Assembly (NCBI RefSeq): GCF_022682495.2
Contig: NC_071397.1
Location: 11,871,082-11,935,081 of the forward strand
Source: Desmodus rotundus
Lineage: Eukaryota > Chordata > Mammalia > Chiroptera > Phyllostomidae
Direction of reading: 5' to 3'
DNA length: 64,000 bases
Below the pieces are notes generated by a model that worked only from the letters and a program-made list of their open reading frames with translations, was not told the origin of the DNA and did no database searches. Every line of letters starts with the position of its first letter. Position 1 is the first letter of the stretch. Below are positions 35,301 through 46,629 of the stretch, piece by piece. Position numbers and translations under genes: made by a program.

Positions 35301-37005
35301 ACAGTCTCTAATACAAGGTAGAAGACGACCTGATGAAGAAAATGGAACCAGTATTTGTTGAGTAACTTCCATGTGCCCAGCTGAGCGTCCCTTGTCATGG
35401 GTCTCACGCAGTCCTCTGGGAATGTGCACTCAACTCCCTGAACCTCATTGTCCTTCTGTGTGAAATTTGACGTTGGACTAGTTGCCCTCTGAAGTCCCTT
35501 CCAGCCCTTGTATCCCATGATTCATCCCTCCTTTCCCGGTGGCCCCCGGGCTTCACTCTCCTGGGTTGGGCTGGCTAGGGGAATGGATGGGCAAGAGACA
35601 TTCTCGTTGTTGTTCTTTTTCCCCTCCCTGTGGGATGTATTGTTGACTTAAAACCAGTTTGAACAAAGCACTTAAGAATAAACCACAGAGAACCATCTGG
35701 AATTGGCAGAGGATAACCCTCTGACCCCACAGGCCTTTTCCAGCTCTGATTTTTATGATTCACTAATTTGCCGCACCACACTCGACTCTGTCCGGGAATT
35801 CAGAGTTCAAAAAAGATGCGATGTAAATTGCTGGAGGTAATGAGAAGGCTGTAGGCAGAGCGGGGCCAGAAGCTGGTTTTCAGTGAAATTAAATACAGGG
35901 GGATATTTAAAGAAGCTAGAGATTTTTTTTGTTTTTTGTTTTTTTCTCCTGAGAGACTCCCATTTTAAGGGTAAATTTCAGGTTTTCTTTTTTTCAGTGG
36001 TATGACTAGGTTTTTGTTATATTATGACTCCACTAGAGCCGCTTATCTTTTTTATATAACCTCCCCAAAAGCTATTGGATGCAGACGTGGTTGTTTAGCA
36101 ATAAGTTCTGCTGCAATTTAAAAAATCACTTTTGAAGTGGGAGATGCTGGAGGAAGACCAGTGTTCTATAAATATGTATGGCTTTTCTGAGGGAATTGTG
36201 GAGAACAAGGACCGGTCACATGGTACTGATAAGTCTCATGGATTTCTAGTGCTGTCTACATTTCCCCAGCTTTGGGGAATCTTTATGCCCCTTGATGGCT
36301 TCTTTGCAACTTTGCATTGAAATTATGTAATGCAGATAAGACACAAGCAGGATAATTGTTCCAGAACTGCAGCAATGCCGGAAGATAAGTAAGCATTTGG
36401 TGCCTTGGGAGCTCAGCGAGGGTTGGTTCAATGCGGGAATGGAAGGAAAGGGCTGGCAAGCCAAGTGCATACCTGTGTGGGAGGCTAATGACGAGTCAGC
36501 AGTGTAGTCGCCTCCCACCCAGGTCCTGGTTCTGATGTCAGCTGTGAGGTGTACACCAGGCCTACTTAAAGTTGGTGGTGAAAATCCCATAAAAAGGCCC
36601 CGTGTTGGCGGCTGGCATGCATTCAGGTGATTTCCCTCTGTGTTGGATCATATTGCTGTTTGTTGGTTAAGTACCTGATGAAGAAGTGGGCTTGGGTTTA
36701 GACACCGTGCTCTATGAAACATTTGTCTTTAAATGTTGGTCTCGCGTGCTGGAGATGCACTCAGCAGAGGCGCCCGAGGCCAGAGGCCATGAAAGAAACA
36801 GCAGATTCATATCCTTCATCTCATATGCCCTCTGTGGCAAACGCCTATAATTACCAGCACTATTTAAATAATTAATTACCAACACTACTTAAGTAGTTAT
36901 TTTTTGTTATTATTATCTTTCTTTCATTTTCTTTCCACCCCCCCAAATATGGAAAGTTCAATTTGCAAGATAAATGGGTACATGATGTAAACCAAACTGT
37001 ATCAA
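35301..37005. other. Unique sequence with a candidate conserved block
   Basis: No gene was seen. The repeat-free interval 35980-36370 has the texture of conserved noncoding DNA. The 114-residue minus frame at 36246-36590 has no domain. Confidence 0.35.
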
Positions 37006-37009
37006 GATT

Positions 37010-37185
37010 GATGTGTATTATCTCCTTTGCTTTTCAAAAGAACCCTACATAGTAAGTGGCATTATCCCCATTTTGCAGATGTGAAAACTGAAGGCAGTTC
37101 CATGACTAGCCTAAGTTTTCTCACCTAATGAGTAGTTGTGGTATTGGAGCTGAGCCTCCAAAGTCTGTGCTCACTTTTTTAATGC
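37010..37185 (-). repeat. MIR SINE, reverse orientation
   Basis: 'ccccattttgcagatgtgaa', 'gtggtattggagctgagcct' and 'cctccaaagtctgtgctc' match the reverse-strand MIR. Its right end is included in a local duplication. Confidence 0.8.
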
Positions 37186-37315
37186 CTTACAGATTGAATA
37201 TTTTTTAAAAGGAGGGTGAGGAAATAGACGGCCCAAGAAGGAAGGAAGGGATAGTGAAAGGCACGCAAGCAAGAAACAGACTTTTATTCAGTGTCTACTA
37301 TGTAACATTCATTGT
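37147..37315 (+). repeat. Local duplication pair 1, copy A
   Basis: This segment aligns over about 165 bases with 38342-38507. Shared landmarks are 'tccaaagtctgtgctc', 'atgccttacagattgaatat', 'gaaacagac' and 'cagtgtctactatgtaacat'. Estimated identity by eye is about 85-90 percent with a few small indels. The two copies are about 1.2 kb apart and in the same orientation. Confidence 0.8.
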
Positions 37316-37338
37316 CTAGGCATTCTTGTGTTCTGGTC

Positions 37339-37804
37339 TGTGTTAGTTTCTTATGGCTGCTGTAGTGAATTGCCATAAGTTTAGTGGCTTAAACAGCAGA
37401 AATGTATTCGTCATTGTTCTGAAGACCAGATGCCTGAACTCAGTATTCCTGGGCAGAAGTGAAAGTGTTAGCAGGACCATGTCCTCGGTGGAGGCTCTTG
37501 CAGAGGAGCTGTCCCTTGCCTCCTCCAGCTTCTGGTGGCTGCCAGCATCCCTTGGCTTTAACCACATCACTGCAGCCTCTGCCTCTCTTCTCTGTGTTTC
37601 AAATCTCCTTCAGCCCCTCTCTTTGTGAAGACACTTGTTTTTATGTTTAGGACCCACTCAGGTAATCAGGATAATCTCCCCATCTCAAGAATATTTGACA
37701 TCTGCAAATTCATTATTTTTCCCATATAAGGTAACATTCACAGGTTTTGGAAGCCAGGACATGGTGATGTTTGTGTAGATGGATTGTTATTCAGCTTTCC
37801 ATGC
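37339..37804 (-). mobile_element. MaLR (MLT1-like) solo LTR, reverse orientation
   Basis: Starts 'tgtgttagtttcttatggct', contains 'agtggcttaaacagcagaaa', 'caggataatctccccatctc' and 'taacattcacaggttttgg', and ends near 'ttattcagctttcc'. This is the order of an ERVL-MaLR LTR read backwards. It is a long-inactive endogenous retrovirus-like LTR without internal coding sequence. Confidence 0.8.
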
Positions 37805-38341
37805 AGCCCGATCGTAAACACGATGCAATGGCCGAGCTAACAGCTGAGCCATTTATATATTTTGTTATTGTTTTGCTGTTTATTTTCCTGACTCCAGATC
37901 CCACAGCCTTAATCACTGGCTGTATGCCTCACCTCTGCCTCACCTCTGAAGGTTACCTGTGCTGAGGTAGGAGAGGAGTCATCCCCCAGCTTGTTACTTC
38001 ATACGAATGTTGGTGCAGTGGTTTTTTACAAATGTGTTTATGCCATGTTGTTGACTCTTCATGGATGTATCAGCCTTAATTTTTGCTTGTGGCATGAGGT
38101 TGACTTCCAGTTGAGAGGCTTAACATGAAAACATGCTTGGCCAGCATTTTTTCAGAAGGCTTTATCTTCTGAGAGTGCTGAGCTCACTCTGTAGCAAGAG
38201 AAATTGGGGTGAGATATGCAGAAGAGTTGGTTATGGAGGCAAGTGGAAGCTTCCATGAATGCTTCTCAACCTGATGGGGGATGGAGGTTTGAGAGGCCCT
38301 TAGAGACTGAAGCTGCAGAAGAGGAATAGACTCTGCTACTT
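37805..38341. other. Unique sequence between the duplication copies
   Basis: No gene or clear repeat was recognised. Confidence 0.4.
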
Positions 38342-38507
38342 GAGCTGAGGATCCAAAGTCTGTGCTCTTTTTTTTAAAAAATGCCTTACAGATTGAATAT
38401 TTTTTTAAAGGAGGATGAGCAAATAGAAGGCCCAAGGAAGGGATAGAGAAAGGCGTGCAAGCAGGAAACAGACATTTAGTCAGTGTCTACTATGTAACAT
38501 TCTTTGT
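38342..38507 (+). repeat. Local duplication pair 1, copy B
   Basis: This is the counterpart of 37147-37315. It carries a longer T/A run after 'gtctgtgctc' and a shortened gaagg repeat. The MaLR LTR between the copies is not duplicated. Confidence 0.8.
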
Positions 38508-38813
38508 GTGTCATTGTGTTGAATGTGTAACATTCAATAGCATCTTCATTGGCCTCTGAGTGGAGGGAAGGGGTAAGGAGGTGTGCACTTGGGAAAGGCC
38601 AACAGCCCCTCACAATCCAAATGTGTCAACAGGACATTGGTCCCATCACAGGACAAGTGCACTGTTCACAAGCTCCAGTTATCCCGTCTAGGGGTTGAGA
38701 ATTGTCCTTTGCACAGGAGGGCGGGTGCTGGTTCTGATCCAAAGATGTGCCAGCCTAAATCCCAGCGATCTCTACCAAAGGTTTGTAGTTCTCTTTTGAC
38801 TTGAAGTTAAGTC

Positions 38814-38995
38814 ACTTGGGTAACCCTCCATCTCTTTGAATTCTGGTTTTTCCTGCTCCCCTGCACGAACTGCTTCGCTGTGCTTATGCACCCGTTTTGG
38901 ACATTCATACAAACATTTTCTCAGCCACTCAGGACTGAAGCCTTCGTGTCAGGACCGACTCCTCATTCCCTTAGCTGGCCACCTCCCTCAGTCCC
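38814..38995 (+). repeat. Local duplication pair 2, copy 1 (182 bp)
   Basis: Aligns without gaps to 41649-41830 over 182 bases with 5 mismatches, about 97 percent identity. Homology starts at 'acttgggta' and stops abruptly after 'cctcagtccc'. The sequence matches no repeat family I recognise. Confidence 0.88.
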
Positions 38996-38999
38996 GAGG

Positions 39000-39190
39000 A
39001 GAAGAGGCAGGCAGCCTAGTTGTAGGACCATCCACCTGCAGCACACGGAGAAACCAAGAACACAAACTGGGTTGGAAGCAGGCTCTTCGACTTATTTGTT
39101 GTGGGACTTCAGTACAGTCTTTGAAGAGTCAGGACAACACAATAAGCACTTAGTAGGGCTATTGTGAGGATTACATGAGATAACAACCAT
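39000..39190 (+). repeat. MIR SINE, forward
   Basis: 'agggctattgtgaggattac' followed by 'atgagataac' is the MIR 3' part. The upstream core is diverged. Confidence 0.65.
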
Positions 39191-40015
39191 AGTCGTTATT
39201 GTCATTGTCCTTTCGCTCACAGCTTCCACTTCAGTTCAGGACTTGGTCATGAAAATCAGGACTGTATTAGATTCTTCTAACTCAGTAAATTGCAACACTT
39301 ACCATAGTGACACACAGTGAAAAATTTATTTTATGTTGTGATAATTATACATACATTGTGATAAAAATAAGATTTTATATTGTGATATTGTAAATATACC
39401 CACAAAAATGAAAATAAAAGTATTATGAAATGCCCTATTTTCTATTCTTTTTTATTGCATAAAAATTTTGTTGTAATCTATCAAGTTGATTTCATAACCC
39501 ACTAGTGAGTGAAGAGCCATAGTTGTAAAAAACACTCTTCTAGAGACAGTCCTGAGTGGAGGTCCCTACTTTACTCCCATTTACCGAATATCGGTGTTTC
39601 GAAAGAAAGCCAGTTTCTGTGTTTTGCCATATAACATCAGTGCTTGCCACTTGATTTACATCTCACTTTCCAGTTCCAAGAACTTCTGTGTGTAGGTAGC
39701 ATCTGCCTCAGTTCTCACCACCCACTGCCCTTTGAAGATGTTACCTCCAGCTCTACTTTGCAACGAGAAATTCAGATTCGGGGATGTCATGAGTGTTGTC
39801 CAAGATTATGTACCTGGACGTGACCAAATCAGGAGTACGTTCCAGTCTCTGCATCCTGATCCAGGCCTCTTCTAAAATGAGTTGAAAGAGGAATTCAAAT
39901 TTTTAGGGCAAACAAAAAATATAACGACTTACAATTATGGCTGATTCTTCTATTTTACACTCTTTCATAACACAAAACTCATAGGATGGCAATCATGAGG
40001 TGCTCTGTAGGGTGG
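39191..40015. other. AT-rich unique sequence
   Basis: No gene was seen. 39290-39500 is AT-rich with repeated 'attgtgata' phrases (39336, 39355, 39379). A MIR-like reverse scrap lies at about 39730-39850. Confidence 0.4.
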
Positions 40016-40019
40016 TATG

Positions 40020-40520
40020 AATGCATCTCCATTCATTCATTCATTCTTTCATTCATTCATTGATCCACTCAACCAATTCATTCATACATTCATTCAAGAA
40101 TGGTTATCGAGTGCCTACCATATGCCAGGCACTGCGTGTTGATACTATGGTAAGCAGAAGAAAATGTTATAAATCCCCACTCTCAAACCAATGTGTAAGG
40201 TGGTGCTAAGTGCTATGAATAAAAACAGAGCAGAGTACGGGGAAGAGATGTGAGCAGTGCTGTTGTAAATGGCAGGGCCAGGGACAGCTCGCAGCTAAGG
40301 TAACATTTAGACTGAGACCTAAATGAGGTGATGGAGCCTATGTGAGAAGAATTTCCTAAAGACAGGAGACAGCCAGTTAAAGAGGGAGTGAGCTTGGTGC
40401 TGACTGAGGAGCAGCCGGGACAAGAGTGTCAGGAGAGGAGGGCGGAGAAGGGCTCGATCACATGAACTCTGTAGCCATTGTCAGGACTTGGGATTTTATT
40501 TAATTAGTCCTTCAGGAAAG
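40020..40520 (-). repeat. L2 LINE 3' end, ~500 bp, reverse orientation
   Basis: A cattcatt repeat lies at the left, then 'gagtgcctaccatatgccag', 'gtgctaagtgctatgaataa' and 'taacatttagactgagacct', and finally 'gacttgggattttattt'. This is the complete order of the L2 3' untranslated region on the reverse strand. Confidence 0.85.
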
Positions 40521-40529
40521 ATTTCTATA

Positions 40530-41205
40530 GAATATTTCAAAAACCCTTTGCTAGATAATTTCCTTCGACACTCAAGCTTCCTTATGCCCTGGTAGCTCAC
40601 TAAGTTGCTCCAGCTGTGAGTTCACAGCATCATCATTGGTGGTAGAAGTCCCCAGCTGTGGTTTGGGAAGACAGTATCCACATCCAAGCCGCCCGGATTC
40701 CCTCTGAGCAGGCTGGTAGCCCCAGGCCTCAGCAGACCTTATCTCTAGCTGACAACTTAACTTGCGCAGAGCTTTAGTCTGTCTGTCCATTCTTAGCTAA
40801 CAATAACTCATCGGTCAAGAACCATCAACTTTCAGAATGCAGCGGCATAGAGATCACATCGCACATGGGAGGTGAGTCCCATCTACAAGTCGGACATGAC
40901 CTCTAGCAGGCGATGCACCCAGAGCGCTGGTAGCTTGGTGCCTGCAGATTACTTGGGGGTTACACTAGGTCTCACGTGGGTGCTTAACGTAGTTCACTGA
41001 GCCGAGCTCCTTTTCCCATTTTACATGGTGCCCCTCAAGAGGCCTTGGCAGCCCTCACCACCCTTGTCCTCTTATTTAAAAAATATGTCCTCTTCTAGGT
41101 GCCTGGCCTGGAGTTCAGGCCACCTGTGTTCCTCCCTGATACTAACAACAGCCTGCCTGTAGAGAGTCTTTAGCGAGGAAGGCTTAGCCTGTAGTACCAG
41201 GGCAG
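40530..41205. other. Unique intergenic sequence
   Basis: No gene or repeat was recognised. Confidence 0.4.
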
Positions 41206-41209
41206 AGCT

Positions 41210-41390
41210 TAACTTCCATTAGTTCTTTTGGTCCTCAAAACAACCCACTGAGGTAGGTCTCAATGTTCACCTCCTTTTATGGGGGGCAGGGAAGTCAAGG
41301 CACAGCAAGGCTAAATAACTTCTCTCAAATGAGAGGTAGAGGCTGGATTCAAATCCGGAGGTCCTATCAGCTTGATTCACTGCTGGGTCA
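41210..41390 (-). repeat. MIR SINE, reverse orientation
   Basis: 'aacaacccactgaggtaggt' and 'gctggattcaaatccggag' are MIR in reverse orientation. Confidence 0.8.
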
Positions 41391-41534
41391 CATGCCCTGG
41401 GGTATTTTTAACTGGGTTATGAGAAAGGAAAGAGTGGTTGAGAAAAACTGTGAAGGAGGCTCATTTTACCCTCAGCATCACTATCTTTGCTTTCCTTTCT
41501 GCCTTTTTTCTCTTTTCTTGACGGCATGTTTCTG

Positions 41535-41853
41535 TGTTGCTCTCTCCCTTTCTCTTATTTTCTCCCTCTCTCTCCCCCCACTAAATAAAAACTCAATATT
41601 GGGAAACGATCTGATGAGTGTACAAGTATAAGTGTGCATAAGGTCTTTACTTGGGTATCCCTCCATGTCTTTGAATTCTGGTTTTTCCTGCTCCCCTGCA
41701 CAAACTGCTTCGCTGTGCTTATGCACCCTTTTTGGACATTCATACAAACATTCTCTCAGCCACTCAGGACTGAAGCCTTCGTGTCAGGACCGACTCCTCA
41801 TTCCCTTAGCTGGCCACCTCCCTCAGTCCCTATGTTGCTCTCTCCCTTTCTCT
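41535..41853. mobile_element. Insertion flanked by 21-bp direct repeats, carrying duplication copy 2
   Basis: Positions 41535-41555 and 41833-41853 are identical over 21 bases, a CT-rich sequence beginning tgttgctctc. Between them lie 277 bases: about 93 bases with a VES-SINE-tail-like start (CT-rich, then 'actaaataaaaactc') and then the 182-bp segment shared with 38814-38995. There is no A tail at the far end. The layout fits a templated insertion or an unusual retrotransposed transcript. The direct repeats could instead be two SINE-tail scraps. Confidence 0.55.
41649..41830 (+). repeat. Local duplication pair 2, copy 2 (182 bp)
   Basis: Same orientation as copy 1 at 38814-38995, about 2.8 kb away, with 5 differences and no gaps. 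The junctions are sharp on both sides. The similar open frames over the two copies (NSGFSCSPA..TASLCLCT) follow from the duplication and are not evidence of a gene. Confidence 0.88.
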
Positions 41854-41939
41854 CCTGCAGGATCATCTAAGGCAGGAACACATCGGTTCATCAATATTTA
41901 GAGAGCGCCCCCTACAGGCATTTGGCGGGCTGTGTTGCT

Positions 41940-42095
41940 TTACTGAATCAGTAAGTTGCCATCATTGCCTGGGACCTGTGGACTAGTGGTGAAGTGACTG
42001 CCTGGGGTCACATAACCAGGGAATGATAGAGCCAGGAGGGAGATAGAAGTCCCTGATTCTCAGAGATATGTTCTGCCCACTATATTAAGCTGCCT
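41940..42095 (-). repeat. MIR-like remnant, reverse orientation
   Basis: 'ggggtcacataaccaggga', 'atgatagagccaggaggga' and 'ctgcccactatattaagctg' follow the reverse MIR order. Confidence 0.6.
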
Positions 42096-44145
42096 GTTTA
42101 GTTTGCTTTTTAACATACAATGTGGTGAACCTCTAAGTGGCCTTGACTCAGAGGTGGAGAGTTATTGGGGTGAGGGAGGCAAGCAGCTTGCACTTTTAAA
42201 TTCCCATCACGTAGGAAGTGGCCTTCTCTAGTTATTTTTTTAAGGGTTGTCCTGGAAAACACATTAACAGGGATTATCATCATTTCCTATAATCAACACA
42301 GAGACACAAGCCAGGCAGGTTTTGATGGGTCAGAAAAGTAAGGCGTGAAAGTCTGAAAATACCGCCCTATTGGCAAAGATGTCGCCTTGAGAATCCCTGG
42401 CCTCTCAGACACACAGAGGGACAGAGGACCTAGGGGGAGAGGAAGGCCTTAGAACAAGAGGTGGAGGAGCGCCCACTACACAGTAGCCCACACCACATCA
42501 GTGTTAACTGACCCTTCCATTAATTGGTCATCCTGAGAATCTTCCATGATGATAGGTCCCAAAGCTGCAGGGCTGACCTAGCTGACCCCTCAGATCCCCA
42601 TGTATCCTCTCTGCCCCTGCCCCCAACTACCCAAGTACTTTTAACTCTCCAGGCAAAATTCACTTTGCTCCTGGGCTGAAGCACACTGGGCACATTCTTG
42701 AACCGAGTTCAAACTAACAAGATTTCCCTAAAACAAGCTACTCCCTGGATGCCCTAGGAAGCACTGTGACTACTGGGGGGGATTAACAGAGCCAGAGCAA
42801 CGTGGCTCTGGTCCAGAAAGAAAATGTATGTGCTTAAAAAAAAAAAAGCTGGCTCAGAGTCTTGGGAACCCCATAATCAGAAGCATACTCATTCTGACAG
42901 TTTCAAAAGACCCAACACCCACCTCAGTGCGACCTGGCGAGGGTTCAGAGAAATCCACCCCCTCTTTTGTCTTTTGGATGGAATGCAAGAGCCATATAAG
43001 ACTTCCTGCCTAGAAGGCAAAGAGAGGGCAAGCCTTTGCCACCCTGTCTCAGCAATGTGAGAGGACAGTTGGAAGCCATCCTTTAGCTTGTCTTTGGGTG
43101 CTGCGATTTCATCTTATGGGAAAAGATATTCTGCATGAATTCTGCATGGTGCCCAAGTCATTGCAAACCTGCTATATAATCTTCAGCCAGGGTTTTTATT
43201 GGTTTATGTTTTGCTTTGTGTTTTTTTTTTTTTCCCTGGGAGAGAGTTACTCACAGCCTGGGGTGTGGGTGGCTTTTGTCAAGGGCTGGACATGCAGAGA
43301 TGGATGGAACACAAATTGAGAGTAAGGGTCTGCAGGCCAGGAGTGATCAACTTTATGCTCTCAGAGGTCAAGGGCAAGCCTGAAGCCCAGCCAGTGGACT
43401 GGTCATGGCAGGACAGGACAAATGTGCCTTGAAGGTCAAGGCAAGCAGGGTCAGGAACACAGACGGTTGAGTACCTCAGCACGACAGCACTGGCTGGTAG
43501 AAAAGTCATCCTGGTTCTAAAGTAGGAGCTGAGTCACTTCTGGCTTCCTGAGTGTTTCTCGTAGGCTGGGCACAAGTCTGGGTCTCAGGGGAGTCTGCTG
43601 TCTATCTTTAATGAGCTAGAGGTCAAGGTCTGAGGTCTGAGAAAAGGGAGAGTCTTATGGCTATTAACAGACACCTTCCTGTCGTCTCTAACTTACACAC
43701 CGCCCAGGGCTTGTCTATAGGTGTTGGGTACGCAGGCCACTTTGGCAAAGGAAAATGAAGGAACTGTCTTCCTGTAGTCTGTTGTGATCCACATTGATGC
43801 TACCGGAAATGCCAGGTGGATCCATACTGAGCCACCTGCATGGGGCACTCTGGGAAATGAATGCTTCAAACATTTTCTTAGAAATTGTGATTTTCTAGAA
43901 TTAGCTGAATCTTAGGGCAAAACTAGTTTTACAGGTCTGGTGACTGCAGCCAGCCAGCCTCTGCACACCCTGGCCCTGGTCTGTGCCCAGGAACGGGGTT
44001 TCAGCGTTACTCCTTGTAAGCCTTATTTCTGGCTTACAACTCCCATGGCAATCAAGAGTGGATGTGCTCTGCATTTAAAGTAACATTCCCAAACCAGTAC
44101 TCTGTGATAGCTCAGGAACACATCAGTGGCCCCTCACACCATACT
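42096..44145. other. Unique intergenic sequence
   Basis: No gene or clear repeat was recognised. Short A and T runs occur at about 42836-42847 and 43220-43233. Confidence 0.4.
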
Positions 44146-44149
44146 AATC

Positions 44150-44300
44150 ACTCGTGCATCCACACAACCATTCAGTCAACAAGCAGCCACTTACTGAAGG
44201 CCTTCGATTCGTCAGAACCTACTAGGTGCTGAGGAAAAATACAAAGCTGATTAAGATAGAAGAGGTGGAGCCATGATCTGAAGGGAAATGAGGAGTAACA
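44150..44300 (-). repeat. L2 LINE 3' end, reverse orientation (diverged)
   Basis: 'cattcagtcaacaagcagcc' followed by 'cctactaggtgctgagga' and 'aatacaaagctgattaagat' resembles the reverse L2 terminus. Confidence 0.55.
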
Positions 44301-46220
44301 GGGTCAGTGTCTGGCTTAGGGACAGAGAACGAGAGAAGAGAAGGTGTTTTGAACACACAGGAGAAGGCCATCCTTAAATGTTTAGTAGATGAGACAGAGA
44401 GATGGTCAGAACACAGAGCACAGCAGAACGAATGGCCAGAGTGTCTAAGTCTGGGAGAGGATGGGTTCTGGACTTTGAGAGGGAGAATACAGTCTCCTCC
44501 CGAGGGGCGCATGTCACTGCCCTCCCTATCTGAATGCCCTTAGTGATGGGCGATGCTGGGAGGATGAACTAGAGGGGCCCTGCCTTTATGTTCATGAGCA
44601 TCTCTACCCAAGTGATCTCAGCCATTGTATTTTATGATGAGTTTATCTGGCTGGTCTGCCTGGAGCAGGCCATTCTAAGCCAGTACCACAGATTCATTCC
44701 AGAGGGTCCAGTTCATGTCCCTTTATTCTAATGTCAAGGACAGAACCTAGAAGAGGATCGCATGGTCACCCTGGACTGCGAGCCTGGAAGTCCCTTGATG
44801 TCAGGAGCATTTTCATTCATCGTATATTTTCGGGGTCTAGCAGATCATATGCTGGTGAAATTTGGGCAAGACAGTGTGGAAACCCATTACTGTGAGTAGA
44901 AACTGATCGCTATCACTTGAGAAACTTCTCTAGAATGTGTCTCTTCTTGCTGGGTTAGTAGAAAGACTTGAATTAATACTGTACCCCACCACCTCCAAAG
45001 GCTAAGTGCAGAGTTATTGTTTAAATTTCTGCTTCCACAACACTCTGTGTATTATTGTCTATAAGTAATTTAAAAAAATGACGCTAGCCCAGGGAGCTTA
45101 GAAATCTTGGAAGGAAGTTGGTTTTGGCAAATTCTAATCTCTAGGGTTGAAAGTATCTGTTATCAGCCAAGGTCTCTTGAGAAAAAACAAAACCCATATG
45201 GGGTAATTTAATAAAAGAAATTTAATATGGGAAATGAGTTACAAAGGTAAGAGCAACCATGAAAGGCCAGGCAACCCCAGGATTAGCAATTGCAGAAAGC
45301 CATTACTCCCCCTAGGGCTGGAGGAACAGAGGTGTTAGCTGGTGTCCAAGAGCCTGAGATACCTATTGGAATCTGGTTCTAGGGAGAGTTCAGTTGGCCT
45401 TGTGTTGGCTAGAGAAGACTTGGCCCCCAAGTATGGGATGGGGTGGCGGGGAGCACATACCTTCTCCTTCCCACCCATTCTCTAATCTCCTGCCTGTGTT
45501 TCTCATTGGCCAAAGCAAGCAAGAAGCACTGAGCAAGGAGCCTTGGTAGTTTTCTGAGATCATCCCTTTTGAATACAGAGAGGAACAGGAAATGGTAGGA
45601 ACTGGATCAGAGGGCAAATGGGCAAATGCCCAGCATAGCATCCAGACATCCACCCCCAGAGACCCCAACGCCCTGATGGCGTGGATCTGAGGGAATTAGG
45701 CTGCACTTGCCTTGGATAAGCGGTGGCCCCTTGGGAGGGTTGTGCTGACCCATTTCTCTCCTTTTTCCATATTTAGCCTTTCTTGGGCAATATCTAAACT
45801 GCTTAGTGAAGCCACTCTATACCCAAACTAGCCTCACACTTGAAACTGAAATTTACGTGGGTGGAGCACATTTTAGACAGCTGTGCATTAAATAAACACT
45901 GGACCTGTGAACAGGGGCTAGTGCACTGTGTTGCCCGTTCTCCGTATCTTCATCCGCCCCCCCCCTCAGTGGGATGGGAGTGAGTAGAAGGGAGAAGACA
46001 GGACTGGAAACGTGCTCTTGGGTTAGACCCCAGACTCACAGGTCTTTGGAGTCCTGGTTCACAGGGAATGAGGCCAAGCAAACCTTCAAGAGAGAAGTGG
46101 GGAAAATTGGGAGGTCCAATCCTAGTTGTGGAAACCATTTTACTTCCCTGTAGGCTTCCAGGGGATGGGAGTCCTCCATGGGGCCCATTTTATTTGGAGG
46201 CTCTGTGATCACATACGTAG
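44301..46220. other. Mostly unique sequence
   Basis: No gene was seen. 45160-45620 has the look of an unclassified old interspersed repeat ('ggtctcttgagaaaaaacaa', 'tttaatatgggaaatgagtt'), but I cannot name it. Confidence 0.35.
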
Positions 46221-46224
46221 GCAA

Positions 46225-46625
46225 ATACTCTGTCAGTTAGGGTTTGATCAAGGAAGCCACACCCCCATGAGCGATATGGCAAATAACAGATTTTCCATAG
46301 AGATTATTATGCCTCATGTGTTTGTGGGAGCTGGTGCAGAAAGTTATGGAAGGCTGGTGCCTCCGTATCTGGTGGTGGGCCCGAAGTCACTGCAGGTCAA
46401 TGTTGCCAATTGGGAAGAAGAGCCGAGATGTGAAGTGAGGGAGGGAACACACCTTCTAGAAGCCCGTGAAAACCCACTGGAACCTGTGTGTGTCATTCAT
46501 CTCTTCTAACCTTAATGTGGATGACTTGCAGAAGCAAATACTCGTCTTCATGGAATTGCACGAGTATCTGGCCCAGGGCTCAGAGAAGCTGAAGGAGTCG
46601 ATCCTGCAGGATCTCCTAGAGCTTT
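46225..46625. other. Unclassified old repeat-like sequence with a short open frame
   Basis: Starts 'tcagttagggtttgatcaa', a phrase seen at the ends of old mammalian interspersed repeats. The 127-residue frame at 46126-46509 and a further frame at about 46530-46625 (ending EKLKESILQDLLEL then stop) lie within it. Neither matches a protein family I recognise, so a repeat origin is more likely than a gene. Confidence 0.3.
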
Positions 46626-46629
46626 AGGT

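Noticed and set aside
38836..39167. Open frames shared in sequence with those at 41632-41901, as if a conserved peptide
   Set aside because: Similarity is explained by the 182-bp DNA duplication. Both of two overlapping frames are equally similar, which shows no protein-level selection.
40030..40100. cattcatt tandem units as a CRISPR-like or satellite array
   Set aside because: It is the known terminal short repeat of the L2 element that continues to 40520.
46530..46625. Possible terminal exon ending EKLKESILQDLLEL-stop after a 'gacttgcag' acceptor-like site
   Set aside because: The polypyrimidine tract is weak, no upstream exon was found, no family is recognised, and the surrounding sequence looks like an old interspersed repeat.
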